Source: Sphaerochaeta pleomorpha str. Grapes (GTDB lineage Bacteria > Spirochaetota > Spirochaetia > Sphaerochaetales > Sphaerochaetaceae). Taken from it: a stretch of DNA of 64,000 bases. Of this stretch, positions 52,305 to 61,652 are shown one piece after another (within the stretch, counting starts at the first letter, position 1; every line of letters starts with the position of its first letter). The notes below the pieces were generated by a model. That model was not told where the DNA came from. It saw only the letters and a program-made list of their open reading frames with translations, and did not search any database. The stretch lies in the NCBI RefSeq assembly GCF_000236685.1, contig NC_016633.1, positions 62,001 to 126,000 of the forward strand, given 5' to 3'. Made by a program: the position numbers and the translations under genes.

Positions 52305-53723
52305 ATGTCTATTTCCCTCTATAATACTATGAGTCGGAGCCTGGAAGAATTCAAACCGATTAGTAAAGAAGAAGTCGGGATGTATACTTGTGGTCCAACC
52401 GTATACAATTATGCCCATATCGGGAATCTCAGGACCTATCTTTTTGAAGACCTCTTGAAGCGCACGTTGCTTCATGCAGGGTATTCGGTAAAACATGTCA
52501 TGAATATCACTGATGTCGGACATCTTAGTGGAGATGGCGACGAAGGTGAGGACAAGATTGAGAAAATGGCACATAAAGTCCATAAGACAGTCTGGGAAGT
52601 TGCCGATTTCTACACGAAGGCCTTTTTCAAGGATTCTGAGGCCTTGCATATTATCAGGCCTGAAGTGGTCTGTAAGGCTACCGATCATATTTCCGATATG
52701 ATTGCCTTGATCAAACGCCTTGAAGCAAGCGGGCACACCTATGTAAATGGAGGGAATGTCTATTTCAGTATTGATTCCATCCCAGACTATGGTAAATTGG
52801 CTAGGTTGGATCTATCCAGTCTCCGTACTGCCGTACGCGATGATGTAACTGATGATTCCAACAAAAAGAATAGTAAGGATTTTGTCCTTTGGTTCACGAA
52901 CAGTAAGTTCGGGGATCAGGCAATGATGTGGGATTCTCCCTGGGGAAGAGGATTCCCCGGATGGCATATAGAATGTTCTGCGATGAGTATGCGCTATCTT
53001 GGTGAAGAATTTGATATCCACTGTGGTGGTATCGACGCCATTCCCGTTCATCATACGAACGAGATTGCCCAGAGTGAGGCAGCAACCGGGAAAAAATGGG
53101 TCAATTATTGGATCCATGGAGAATTCCTGCTGGATAATTCTGGTAAAATGAGTAAAAGCAAAGGGGAATTCCTTACTTTGGCTTTGCTCATTGATAAAGG
53201 GTATGACCCCATGGATTACCGCTATTTTTGCCTTGGCGGACATTACCGGAGCCAGTTGAAATTCTCTTTTGAATCACTGGATACTGCGCATACAGCACGT
53301 TCCAATGTATTCGATAGGGTCATAGCCTTAAAGAGGGAAGGGGCAAAGGAAATACCCTTGGAGAGCGAAGCTGCAAAAGCCTATGCTGCCGCCTTCGATG
53401 AACACATCAACAATGATTTGAATACTCCGCGGGCTCTTGCCGATCTTTGGGGTGTCCTAAAAGATGATACGTTGCTTTGTGATGAAAAATATACTTTGGT
53501 GCTCTATTTTGATGACCTCTTTGGGTTAGGTCTCAAAGATCTGACAGTTCCAAAAGAACATGTTGTCGACAACCCTGAAGCACTTGCCTTGCTTGAGCAG
53601 CGCACTCAAGCAAAGAAAGAAAAAAACTGGTCGCTCGCGGATTCGATTCGCCAGCAACTGGATGCGTTGGGGTTTCTTGTCAAAGATACAGCCTCTGGGC
53701 CTACTTTGGAAAAAAAGATGTAA
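52305..53723 (+). CDS. cysS: Cysteinyl-tRNA synthetase
   Basis: The 472-residue class I synthetase charges tRNA-Cys. The HIGH motif is YAHIGNLRTYLFEDLLK, preceded by the zinc cysteine in MYTCGPTVYN. The KMSKS motif is GKMSKSKGEF. The remaining zinc ligands lie in WHIECSAM and the HCGGIDAIPVHHTNE segment. AGGAG lies six bases before the ATG. The length is normal. It is divergent from murB and is followed by an ECF sigma gene. Confidence 0.97.
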   Translation: MSISLYNTMSRSLEEFKPISKEEVGMYTCGPTVYNYAHIGNLRTYLFEDLLKRTLLHAGYSVKHVMNITDVGHLSGDGDEGEDKIEKMAHKVHKTVWEVADFYTKAFFKDSEALHIIRPEVVCKATDHISDMIALIKRLEASGHTYVNGGNVYFSIDSIPDYGKLARLDLSSLRTAVRDDVTDDSNKKNSKDFVLWFTNSKFGDQAMMWDSPWGRGFPGWHIECSAMSMRYLGEEFDIHCGGIDAIPVHHTNEIAQSEAATGKKWVNYWIHGEFLLDNSGKMSKSKGEFLTLALLIDKGYDPMDYRYFCLGGHYRSQLKFSFESLDTAHTARSNVFDRVIALKREGAKEIPLESEAAKAYAAAFDEHINNDLNTPRALADLWGVLKDDTLLCDEKYTLVLYFDDLFGLGLKDLTVPKEHVVDNPEALALLEQRTQAKKEKNWSLADSIRQQLDALGFLVKDTASGPTLEKKM

Positions 53724-53750
53724 CTTGGTTACCAGTGAGTTGTTAAGGTT

Positions 53751-54269
53751 ATGGAAATACAGAGCAACGATGAGCGTGCGTTCAAGCAGGTGTATGAGCA
53801 GGTTTTCCCGATTTTGATGCGTGTTGTGTATCATGTCACCAATAATCAGGATCTTGCGGAAGAAATTTGCCAAGAAGCATTCATCAGGTTTTTTGATAAG
53901 GGGATGGAATTTGCAACCCTTGATGATGCCAAGTATTGGCTAATCAGGGTTTCAAAGAATCTTGCCATCAACCAGGTCAAGCGGAAAGCGCGTGAACAGG
54001 GGATGGTTGAAAAGCTGAAGCGGTATCCTTCTTCGCACTCGAACAACAAGGATGGTGGACAGGTCCTCGTTGAGAAGGAAACTTGCAAGCAAGTTCAGGA
54101 TGCAATTGATATGCTTCCAGAGAAATTCCGGCTTGTCATCGTGATGAAGGAGTACACTGATATGGACTATAAGCAGATTGCCCAGGTTTTGCATATTTCC
54201 GAAAGCAATGTGAAGGTAAGGGTGTACCGGGCACGGAAAATGCTTGAGTCCATCTTAAACCAGGAGTAG
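53751..54269 (+). CDS. ECF-type RNA polymerase sigma factor
   Basis: The 172-residue sigma-70 family factor has region 2 (FPILMRVVYHVTNNQDLAEE, EICQEAFIRFF and KYWLIRVSKNLAINQVKRK) and region 4 (LPEKFRLVIVMKEYTDMDYK, QIAQVLHISESNVKVRVYRA). It would direct RNA polymerase to a small stress or envelope regulon. The next gene, three bases downstream, encodes its likely anti-sigma partner. The ribosome-binding site is weak (AAGG), so the start is plausible rather than proven. The subgroup is not assigned. Confidence 0.92.
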   Translation: MEIQSNDERAFKQVYEQVFPILMRVVYHVTNNQDLAEEICQEAFIRFFDKGMEFATLDDAKYWLIRVSKNLAINQVKRKAREQGMVEKLKRYPSSHSNNKDGGQVLVEKETCKQVQDAIDMLPEKFRLVIVMKEYTDMDYKQIAQVLHISESNVKVRVYRARKMLESILNQE

Positions 54270-54272
54270 CCT

Positions 54273-54806
54273 ATGTGTGTCGATGATGAATTGTTGAATA
54301 CTTTTTTAGATGGTGAACTTGCAGAACCTTGGAGAACCCAGGTTGAAGAGCACTTGAGCTATTGTAGTGCCTGTAAACAACGGTTGGAGCAATTGCGGAC
54401 TCTGCATGAAAAAATTGCAAGCGCAGCGCTGAGGATGGAGGATATTAAGCCAAGGCAGGACCGTGTTTTATCATATTTTGAAAAAAGCCGGTTCCCTTCC
54501 AATAAAAAAATGGGGATTTTCCGCAAAAAGATCCAGGTTAAGCTTGTCCCTGCGTTGATTACTACAGCAGCAGCCTTTGTCGTTGTATTTATAGGTGCGT
54601 TCGTATTGTTCGGGACAAATGGACAACAGACGCAGCAGATATTGCCAGGGGTCTCAACTCCTATCGACAGTGTCAATGTCAGACAGGTTTCCGATATGCA
54701 GGAGGTAACCCTCGATTCTTTCTCCCTCGAGCAAATAGTGCAACATCTCGATTCGATGGGATATGCAGTGAAACTTGAGGTAAAAGCGGTTACACCGCTT
54801 GATTAA
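54273..54806 (+). CDS. Anti-sigma factor with zinc-finger (zf-HC2) domain
   Basis: The 177-residue protein has an N-terminal zinc-binding anti-sigma domain with H-x3-C-x2-C (HLSYCSACKQ, about 27-36), a single membrane helix (about 92-112) and a C-terminal part outside the membrane. It is expected to hold the ECF factor encoded immediately upstream inactive until a signal arrives, either by binding or by proteolysis. The AGGAG upstream of its ATG overlaps the sigma stop region. The C-terminal domain is not recognised. Confidence 0.9.
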   Translation: MCVDDELLNTFLDGELAEPWRTQVEEHLSYCSACKQRLEQLRTLHEKIASAALRMEDIKPRQDRVLSYFEKSRFPSNKKMGIFRKKIQVKLVPALITTAAAFVVVFIGAFVLFGTNGQQTQQILPGVSTPIDSVNVRQVSDMQEVTLDSFSLEQIVQHLDSMGYAVKLEVKAVTPLD

Positions 54807-54835
54807 GTATTGATTCCATTATTTTCCTCGCTTTT

Positions 54836-54866
54836 AGGGCTCTACAACTTACTTGTAGAGCCCTTG
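54836..54866 (+). terminator. Strong terminator after the sigma/anti-sigma pair
   Basis: Perfect 12-base arms (AGGGCTCTACAA, 54836-54847, and complement 54853-54864) with a 5-base loop lie 30 bases after the anti-sigma stop and 50 bases before valS. Confidence 0.75.
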
Positions 54867-54915
54867 TGATTCTGTTACTATAGTTGCAATATTTTTCGCT
54901 GTCAGGAGGCGTATT

Positions 54916-57570
54916 GTGAAGGCTGTCGAATTGCCAAAGGCCTATGATCCAAAAGACTTTGAGGATCGTGTGTACGAGGTCTGGGAAAAAGAAGGAATGT
55001 TTCGACCGAACGAGGGTGAAGGCGAGGCCTTTACCATTGTCATGCCCCCTCCGAATGTTACGGGAATCCTGCATATGGGCCATGCCCTGAACAATTCCCT
55101 CCAGGATATTCTTACCAGGTATTACCGGATGACCGGCCGACCGACCCTTTGGGTCCCCGGAACCGACCATGCAGGGATTGCTACCCAGAATGTGGTAGAA
55201 CGCCAGCTTGCCAAGGAAGGGTTGCGTCGTCAGGACTTGGGACGGGACAAGTTTTTGGAACGTACCTGGGCGGTCAAGGAAAAACACCACGATATAATCA
55301 AAAGCCAGCTTGAAAAAATCGGAAGCAGCTGTGACTGGGAACATGAGCGATTCACCATGGATGAAGGCCTCAGTAGGGCTGTAAGGGAATCCTTTGTTAC
55401 GCTGTATGAGCGTGGCCTTATCTATAAAGGCGAATATCTGGTCAATTATTGTCCCAAATGCGGGACTGCCTTGGCCGATGACGAAGTCGAATATAAGGAA
55501 TTACCTGGAAAACTATGGGATATCCGTTATCCTTACAGTGATGGGTCTGGCTATATAACCGTTGCGACTACCCGACCTGAGACCATGTTCGGGGATGTGG
55601 CTGTTGCGGTAAACCCTGATGATGAACGATATACGTCCTTGATCGGGACTATGCTCGATCTTCCCCTTACCGATCGGAAGATTCCCATCATTGCCGATAG
55701 TTTTGTCGACCTTTCCTTTGGTACCGGAATGGTAAAGATTACCCCTGCCCATGATCCTAACGACTGGCAATGTGGTAAACGGCACAATCTCCCTGCTATC
55801 AATGTGCTCAATGGTGATGGCACCCTCAATGAGAATTGCCCTGAGAAATATCGTAATCTTCCGGCTACCGATGCCCGCAAACTGGTTGTCGAGGATCTTA
55901 GGGCACTGGGTGTCTTGGGCAAGGAAGTCGAGCATAACCATGAGGTAGGACATTGCTATCGCTGTTCTACAGTCATTGAACCATACCTTTCCAACCAGTG
56001 GTTTGTCTCTATGAAGGGTATGGCTGACAAAGCCCTTGCAGCCTGGAAGAACGATGAATTCACTTTCTATCCCAGACGTTGGGAGAACACCTATTCCCAT
56101 TGGCTCGAAAACATCCATGACTGGTGTATTAGCCGCCAGCTCTGGTGGGGGCATAGAATCCCGGTCTGGTATTGTGAAGATTGCGGCGAAGTGATTGTTT
56201 CCCGTGACGATGCCACCGAATGTCCGAAATGCGGTTCGAAAAACCTCAGGCAGGAAACCGATGTGCTCGATACCTGGTTCAGCTCCTGGCTCTGGCCGTT
56301 CAGCACCCTTGGCTGGCCTGACAAAACAGCAGACCTTGAGAAATTCTTCCCTACCAGTACCTTGGTTACCGGTTATGACATCATTTTCTTCTGGGTTGCC
56401 CGGATGATCATGGCATCCCTGGAATTCTTGGGTGAGGTGCCTTTCAAAGATATTTACATTACCGGTCTCGTGCGGGACAAGCAGGGTAGGAAAATGTCCA
56501 AGAGCCTCGGCAATGGCATTGATCCTTTGGAGGTCATCGACCAGTATGGTGCCGATGCAATGAAGTTTACCCTTTGCTATATGGCAACCCAAGGACAGGA
56601 TATCCTTATCGATATGGATTCCTTCAGGATGGGTTCCCGTTTTGCAAACAAGATATGGAACGCCGCAAGGTTCCTGCTCATGAATCTTGAGGGGGCAAAC
56701 CTCCTCGATAGTAAGGAACTTACCCTTACCACCATGGACAAATGGATTTATAACCAGCTCAACGAAGCCACTTTGAAGGTTAAGGTTGCGATGCAGGGGT
56801 ATAAATTCAATGATGGGGCACAGGCTATCTATGATTTCTTCTGGAACGACTTCTGTGACTGGTATGTTGAGAGTGCAAAGCACAATCTCTATAGCGAGGA
56901 CCAGGCAGTCAAGGATCGTTGTGTAACCATCCTTCTTGATTTGTTGGCCGAATCAATGCGTCTGATGCATCCTTTTGTTAGCTTTATCTCCGAGGAAATC
57001 TATCAGAAACTTCCGAACGTACATGATAGCCTGATCACCAGCCGCTATCCTGTTTTCACAGAAGAGAGGAGTTTCAAGGATGATGCTCTGATGGTATCGC
57101 GTATGCAGGAAGCAGTTACCTCACTCAGGGCTGTTCGCAGTGAATTGGGTATTCCGATCGAGAAGAAAATCCGTGTGGTTATCAAATGTGACAAAGATTT
57201 TGTTGCGAGTGATTTCTTTGCAGAAGAGAAATGCCTTATTGCTTCCTTTGTCAATGCAAGCGAATTGTTGATTGACAATGACGGTAAGACAGATGTGCAG
57301 GGAGCTTTCCCTGTTGCTGGGACAGGCTATGAATCCTATGTCTTTGTTCGAGAGGCCATAGACCTTGAAAAGGAAATAGATCGTCTGAAATCTGACTTGC
57401 AGAAAAATACGGCTAGCCTTGAAGGTGTGTTGAAGAAACTCTCCAATGAGAAATTCCTGAACAACGCCAAGGAAGAGGCAATTGCCAAGGAGCAGGGCAA
57501 GAAGGCCGAATTTGAAGAGAAGATCGAGAAAGGCAATAAACACCTTGCCTTGCTTAAGTCCTTCCTCTAA
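54916..57570 (+). CDS. valS: Valyl-tRNA synthetase
   Basis: The 884-residue class I synthetase charges tRNA-Val and edits misactivated threonine. It has the HIGH motif NVTGILHMGHALNNSLQD, the editing domain (VATTRPETMFGDVAVAVNP), zinc-like cysteines (NYCPKCGTAL, ECPKCGSKN), KMSKSLGNGIDPLEVI and a C-terminal coiled coil (DLEKEIDRLKSDLQKN). The start is GTG 54916 with AGGAGG six bases upstream. The length is normal for bacteria. No T-box leader is seen. Confidence 0.97.
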   Translation: MKAVELPKAYDPKDFEDRVYEVWEKEGMFRPNEGEGEAFTIVMPPPNVTGILHMGHALNNSLQDILTRYYRMTGRPTLWVPGTDHAGIATQNVVERQLAKEGLRRQDLGRDKFLERTWAVKEKHHDIIKSQLEKIGSSCDWEHERFTMDEGLSRAVRESFVTLYERGLIYKGEYLVNYCPKCGTALADDEVEYKELPGKLWDIRYPYSDGSGYITVATTRPETMFGDVAVAVNPDDERYTSLIGTMLDLPLTDRKIPIIADSFVDLSFGTGMVKITPAHDPNDWQCGKRHNLPAINVLNGDGTLNENCPEKYRNLPATDARKLVVEDLRALGVLGKEVEHNHEVGHCYRCSTVIEPYLSNQWFVSMKGMADKALAAWKNDEFTFYPRRWENTYSHWLENIHDWCISRQLWWGHRIPVWYCEDCGEVIVSRDDATECPKCGSKNLRQETDVLDTWFSSWLWPFSTLGWPDKTADLEKFFPTSTLVTGYDIIFFWVARMIMASLEFLGEVPFKDIYITGLVRDKQGRKMSKSLGNGIDPLEVIDQYGADAMKFTLCYMATQGQDILIDMDSFRMGSRFANKIWNAARFLLMNLEGANLLDSKELTLTTMDKWIYNQLNEATLKVKVAMQGYKFNDGAQAIYDFFWNDFCDWYVESAKHNLYSEDQAVKDRCVTILLDLLAESMRLMHPFVSFISEEIYQKLPNVHDSLITSRYPVFTEERSFKDDALMVSRMQEAVTSLRAVRSELGIPIEKKIRVVIKCDKDFVASDFFAEEKCLIASFVNASELLIDNDGKTDVQGAFPVAGTGYESYVFVREAIDLEKEIDRLKSDLQKNTASLEGVLKKLSNEKFLNNAKEEAIAKEQGKKAEFEEKIEKGNKHLALLKSFL

Positions 57571-57595
57571 AGACTTTTTTCTACAGTTTCTGGAA

Positions 57596-57629
57596 AAATG
57601 GCCTGTCTCCGGTAGGGGGCAGGCCATTT
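57596..57629. terminator. Bidirectional terminator after valS
   Basis: Perfect 10-base arms (AAATGGCCTG and CAGGCCATTT) lie between valS and the convergent VOC pseudogene. Confidence 0.7.
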
Positions 57630-57647
57630 CAATACAAAAACTACGTA

Positions 57648-58035
57648 TTAGGTAATTTCTGCAAAAATTTCATGTATATTGCCATCTGGGTCTGCAAACA
57701 GTGCTGTTCTTTGATTCCAAGGCATGTTTTGTGGTTCGCGAATAGAAGTTGCTCCTTTTGAGATTATCATCGTAAACGATTCATCAACATCGTTTACGAT
57801 TTTCACAGGGGAAAGCAAGTTCAAAGCTCTGTCCAAATGACGCTTTCCTATATTCACTGCTATAGGCATACATAACATCTCTCATACAAATTGCAAATCT
57901 TGCTCCATCGTTTTCAAATTCAACATACTTGCCAAGGTCATTTTCAATGGTAAATCCGAGTACTTGATTATAGAAATTTTTCATTTTATCAATAGTATTT
58001 GTCCAAATCGTAATAAGATTGATTTGAGCTTTCAT
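57648..58035 (-). pseudogene. Frameshifted VOC (glyoxalase-like) gene
   Basis: Two overlapping minus-strand frames together make one VOC-superfamily protein of about 126 residues. The first (from ATG 58035) reads MKAQINLITIWTNTIDKMKN and FYNQVLGFTIENDLGKYVEF up to ELAFP. The second continues VKIVNDVDESFTMIISKGAT and ADPDGNIHEIFAEI to 57648. They join cleanly if one base is removed from the run of four G/C at 57808-57811. The gene is therefore broken, or the base is a sequencing error. VOC proteins bind a metal and include glyoxalases and antibiotic-binding proteins, and this one's function cannot be assigned. It is AT-richer than its neighbours, so transfer is possible. Confidence 0.8.
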
Positions 58036-58172
58036 CATAGAGTATTCCTTGTTCTTCTTGACTAGTTTGTGAACCTAAGGTAAAAACTTCTTCTCAAGTT
58101 GCTAGTATCTGTTCTTTCTGATGCAATAGCTATGTAAAAAAAATCATTCAAACTAAAAGCAATGTCCAGTAC

Positions 58173-58197
58173 AAAAAAAGCGCCCCATGCGGGACGC
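58173..58197 (-). terminator. Rho-independent terminator of the Hc1-like gene
   Basis: On the minus strand the stem GCGTCCC/GGGGCGC (58197-58180, one G-T pair) is followed by a run of seven T. It lies 22 bases after the stop of the small gene at 58220. Confidence 0.8.
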
Positions 58198-58219
58198 CAT
58201 TAAACTTGAAGCATAAGTA

Positions 58220-58393
58220 CTATTCAGTCTTTTCGTCCTGAATTTCCTTTCTTCTTTCTTTACAAAGCTTAGCAATTTCGGCCAGTGCCTTACGGGCTCT
58301 AGCTGCCGATACCTTTATACCTTTCTCAGAAAACTTCTGGTTTTCTGCAAGGTAGGTTTCATACTGTGCAACGATTTGCTCGTGAATAGTCAT
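58220..58393 (-). CDS. Small basic Hc1-like histone-type protein
   Basis: The 57-residue product (MTIHEQIVAQYETYLAENQK...) ends in a helical basic tract with GIKVSAARARKALAEIAKL and CKERRKEIQDEK. This resembles the small histone H1-like (Hc1-type) proteins of spirochaetes and chlamydiae that bind DNA or RNA. It is complete: ATG 58393 with GGAGG five bases upstream, a promoter at 58422-58449 and a terminator at 58173-58197. It would be missed by length filters. A nucleoid or RNA-binding role is inference. Confidence 0.82.
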   Translation of the reverse strand: MTIHEQIVAQYETYLAENQKFSEKGIKVSAARARKALAEIAKLCKERRKEIQDEKTE

Positions 58394-58421
58394 GGAATCC
58401 TCCGTTGGTCTAGGTTACCTT

Positions 58422-58449
58422 ATTCTACCATGCTTTTTATTTAGTGCAA
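58422..58449 (-). promoter_or_regulatory. Promoter of the Hc1-like gene
   Basis: On the minus strand TTGCAC (58449-58444) and TAGAAT (58427-58422) are 16 bases apart, 28 bases before the start codon. A single small gene with its own promoter and terminator follows. Confidence 0.55.
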
Positions 58450-58486
58450 GAGATAAACTCAAAATAAACGCCCCAAATGCTGTTTA

Positions 58487-59632
58487 TTATGTTATTTTTC
58501 TGTCTTTCCATACAAAACCTTTTCCGCTAACCCTCAGATAATACCCGTGAATATACATACTGACTACAAAAAGGAATGACAGTGGGCCCATGATGGCTAC
58601 CTTAAAGGGATATCCATGGAACAAGGCCATCCTGATCCATGAGCCAAACAGGAGAAACGAACCTACCAAAGCAAGGGTTCCTGGTAACAATACAGCCGGA
58701 TTGTCTTTGGAAATTACAAGCAGGACAGCTGAAAAGGGAAGTGAAAAAGCACATCCAATAAGCAGCATTGCTGCAACGAATATCGCGAAAAACATTGGTA
58801 CCGATTGTTTGATTACCCCCGTTATGCTTCTTTCCGTACCTTTGAAAGAATCTTTGAACGAAGTATACATGGTACAGGATACATTGTTTTTTAAATCGGC
58901 AAACATCTGTTTATGGCCGTTTCTCGCAAAAGTACGGGCAAGCATGACATCATCGCAAATTACGTTTTTCATGGTAGAAAATCCGCCAATGGCAATAAGG
59001 GCAGATTTTCGAATGAACAGATATTGTCCGATGGCCATGGAAAATCCTGGAAATTGTAATTTTTCCTGCAGTTTTATGGGCAGATAGAGCACGGTATTCA
59101 ATATCATTACACTGATGAGTGTCCATGTGAATATTCCTGTGCTTCTCTGCAGGGGATAGCCACTCAACAGGGAAGCCTTATGCTTGACCAGTACGTTCAA
59201 GCCGAACTGGACACTATGTATTCCATGAACCGTATCACAATCGGTAAACAACAGGAATTCACCTTTGCTTTCTTCAAAGAGCTGTTGCATCGCAAAGAGT
59301 TTTCCCCTCCATCCATCGTTTAGCTCCCTTCCTCTGATATATCGTACACGCGTATCTTCTTTTTGCAGGGCAAGGACTTTATCAGCCGTCCCATCAGTTG
59401 AATTATCATCAAGTACAAGGATTTCCAGGTTTGTGTAGCTTTGTTCCATCATGGATCTGACACATTGTTCAATCGTTGTTTCTTCGTTCCTGGCTGGAAT
59501 GACGATACTTATAAAAGGGGACAATTCTGTTTTTTCAGTTGCATTGAGCTGTATGAGCCTTTTTTTATTTGTAGTGGAGAGTATGGCTGCATAGCATCCT
59601 ACTAGCAAAAGTATGAATGAGAATATAAGCAT
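58487..59632 (-). CDS. Membrane glycosyltransferase, family 2
   Basis: The 381-residue protein has an N-terminal membrane segment, then a GT-A domain: FISIVIPARNEETTIEQCVR, LEILVLDDNSTDGTADKVLA, and LLFTDCDTVHG as the DxD metal motif. Several C-terminal membrane helices follow (about 265-370). It resembles the glycosyltransferases that modify carotenoids, hopanoids or other membrane lipids. The acceptor is unknown. The ATG overlaps the stop of the TPR-like gene by one base, so the pair is an operon. Confidence 0.85.
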   Translation of the reverse strand: MLIFSFILLLVGCYAAILSTTNKKRLIQLNATEKTELSPFISIVIPARNEETTIEQCVRSMMEQSYTNLEILVLDDNSTDGTADKVLALQKEDTRVRYIRGRELNDGWRGKLFAMQQLFEESKGEFLLFTDCDTVHGIHSVQFGLNVLVKHKASLLSGYPLQRSTGIFTWTLISVMILNTVLYLPIKLQEKLQFPGFSMAIGQYLFIRKSALIAIGGFSTMKNVICDDVMLARTFARNGHKQMFADLKNNVSCTMYTSFKDSFKGTERSITGVIKQSVPMFFAIFVAAMLLIGCAFSLPFSAVLLVISKDNPAVLLPGTLALVGSFLLFGSWIRMALFHGYPFKVAIMGPLSFLFVVSMYIHGYYLRVSGKGFVWKDRKIT

Positions 59633-60390
59633 CAGTTTGTTTTCTCCAATTCTGCAAGATATTCATCAAGCATATTGTCTAAACCATAGAGTGCTTTTGC
59701 TGCTTTCAGGTAGCCTGAGGCATTACCAAGATCACCAAGTTTGTAACAGGCTATTCCTATTCCGCTATATACGTTGGCAAGGTCCCATTTCGCAAGGGAA
59801 TCCTTTTTTTGTCGTAGTACTTCCAAAAACATAGATAAGGCTTCCTTGATACTGTTTTGGGATATGGATGGTGAGTATAACATACTGTTCGCCTTTAAAA
59901 GAATTGCCGTCGTCTCCGTTGGAAAGTTTGTATAGGCTTTTCCTATCAGCTTGGAACTTGCAATTCCCCGGGAAAGGTTTAAGGAGCTAATCAGATACCA
60001 TATGCCATTGATATCTGCGAGTGCACAATACGAGTAGAGAGTGTCTTTGCCCAAAGTGCCGGCCTTTGTTTCAGCTTCCCCCAGCAATTCCTTGGCATAA
60101 GGAATTTGCTTGGGTTCGACCTCTATACACATCCTAGCCAGCGCAGTATCTGCTTTGATTTCCAGCACCACGCGTTGTGTTGCGTCAAGGGAAGAGGAAG
60201 GCATTGCCAGGATCTCTGATCTGATCTGTTTTGCTTGTTCGAAATTGCCTGTGTTTTTCGTTTCTTCCAACAACTGTGAATACAGCGGGATACCTTGGAG
60301 AAACGCATAGCTGTCCGTAACAGTCTGTGCTGCTGAGGTATGCAGGACAAGGAAAACAAACAGCAAAACAAAGGCAATTGTCTTTCGCAT
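59632..60390 (-). CDS. Periplasmic TPR-like protein of unknown function
   Basis: The 252-residue exported protein has a signal peptide (about 1-21) and a mature part made of helical pairs. The C-terminal segment DLANVYSGIGIACYKLGDLG followed by NASGYLKAAKALYGLDN is a TPR-like repeat. TPR proteins scaffold complexes, and here the partner may be the glycosyltransferase encoded immediately downstream. GAGG lies four bases before the ATG. It follows the U32 gene by nine bases, so the transcript may be shared. Confidence 0.75.
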   Translation of the reverse strand: MRKTIAFVLLFVFLVLHTSAAQTVTDSYAFLQGIPLYSQLLEETKNTGNFEQAKQIRSEILAMPSSSLDATQRVVLEIKADTALARMCIEVEPKQIPYAKELLGEAETKAGTLGKDTLYSYCALADINGIWYLISSLNLSRGIASSKLIGKAYTNFPTETTAILLKANSMLYSPSISQNSIKEALSMFLEVLRQKKDSLAKWDLANVYSGIGIACYKLGDLGNASGYLKAAKALYGLDNMLDEYLAELEKTN

Positions 60391-60398
60391 ACTACCTC

Positions 60399-61652
60399 TT
60401 ATTTTCCGATTTCACGGCGAATGATATATCCTTTTTTTACCGGTAGTTCTGTTTTCAAGTACTGGACTTTACAATGGTCAGCCTGAAAAACTTCCTGGAA
60501 CTTTTCATCTAGCAGGATAAAGTCGGAGTCTTCAAGTTTCAAGACATCGTTACCTATATATTCAAGGGTTTGTCCGACCTTGATTTGGTTTCGTAAATCC
60601 ATCGACCAGACATGTTCTTGTACTTCCTCGTTTATAAAGCCACAGAATAGGTAGTCCCGAAGGTATCCTGACTGGGTGCTTGTATCTATGGATTCTCCCA
60701 TTGCAGGGTCAACAGGTCCATGTCCATAGAAGAAACCTGTAGAATACTCACGATGGCTGATATTCATCAGGTCATCCCGATATTCCATCCAGCTAGCATC
60801 ACCGGTTTCCAGGGCTTCCATCGCTTTCTTGTAGGCACGGGTGACTACCGCTACATAGTAGGGGCTTTTCATACGGCCTTCAATTTTCAATGAATCGATC
60901 CCTGCATCTACAAGGTCTTTGACATGGTCGATCATGCAAAGATCCTTGGAAGAAAGGATAGTCGTATACCCATCCTGCTCACTGATAGGATAGTAGACCC
61001 CGGGTCGCTGTTTCTCTTCCAAGGCAAGGTTCCCGCTTTGCAATAGCTGGTAATCCCAGCGACAAGTATGGGAACAATCCCCTTGGTTGCCACTTCGTCC
61101 AGTAAGGAAACTGGAAAGAAGGCAACGACCGGAGTATGCCATACACATAGCCCCGTGCACGAAGGTTTCCAATTGCAGATCGGGAACAGCATCCTTAATC
61201 TTCCTGATTTCAGAAAGGGAGGTCTCACGTCCTAAAATAACCCGGGAAAAGCCTAGGGACCGATACACCGAAGCACTGCTACTGTTCATGCAACTGGCCT
61301 GGGTAGAAAGATGAAGCTCTACCGAATCGCCGAATGCCTCGCGTATGATCGGGACCAGCCCAATATCACTGATTATGAATGCATCGAAAGGCCATTTTTT
61401 GATTTCAGGTATCTGTTGTTTCAAGTCTTGGATCTGGTCCTCATGAAACAGGATATTCATGGCACAGTAGAGTTTTTTTCCGGTTTTTTGCTTTAAAGCA
61501 ACAACTTTGGCAAGGTCTCCCTCACCAAAGTTATGTGCATTTGCCCGAAGGGAAAAATCTGAAAGCCCCATATAGGCTGCATCTGCGCCGTAATCGAAAG
61601 CCACGGCCAGCTTTTCAAAGTTTCCGGCCGGGCTCAGTAGCTCAACGCTCAC
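60399..61652 (-). CDS. U32 family peptidase (tRNA hydroxylation/collagenase-like)
   Basis: The 417-residue U32 protein starts at GTG 61652 with GGGGAGG six bases upstream (VELLSPAGNFEKLAVAFDYG, and so on). Conserved blocks are ADAAYMGLSDFSLRANAHNF, the cysteine clusters MAYSGRCLLSS and NQGDCSHTCRWDY, and SLKIEGRMKSPYYVAVVTRA. Bacterial U32 members such as TrhP act in tRNA uridine hydroxylation rather than as collagenases. The start overlaps the lon stop by 11 bases, so it is co-transcribed with lon. Confidence 0.9.
   Translation of the reverse strand: MSVELLSPAGNFEKLAVAFDYGADAAYMGLSDFSLRANAHNFGEGDLAKVVALKQKTGKKLYCAMNILFHEDQIQDLKQQIPEIKKWPFDAFIISDIGLVPIIREAFGDSVELHLSTQASCMNSSSASVYRSLGFSRVILGRETSLSEIRKIKDAVPDLQLETFVHGAMCMAYSGRCLLSSFLTGRSGNQGDCSHTCRWDYQLLQSGNLALEEKQRPGVYYPISEQDGYTTILSSKDLCMIDHVKDLVDAGIDSLKIEGRMKSPYYVAVVTRAYKKAMEALETGDASWMEYRDDLMNISHREYSTGFFYGHGPVDPAMGESIDTSTQSGYLRDYLFCGFINEEVQEHVWSMDLRNQIKVGQTLEYIGNDVLKLEDSDFILLDEKFQEVFQADHCKVQYLKTELPVKKGYIIRREIGK

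Noticed and set aside
54782-54800. Terminator inside the end of the anti-sigma gene
   Set aside because: The AAGCGGT/ACCGCTT hairpin lies within coding sequence, and a much better terminator follows at 54836.
55513-56883. 456-codon frame antisense to valS
   Set aside because: It mirrors a highly conserved synthetase gene, has no motifs or ribosome-binding site and is the usual shadow frame of codon bias.
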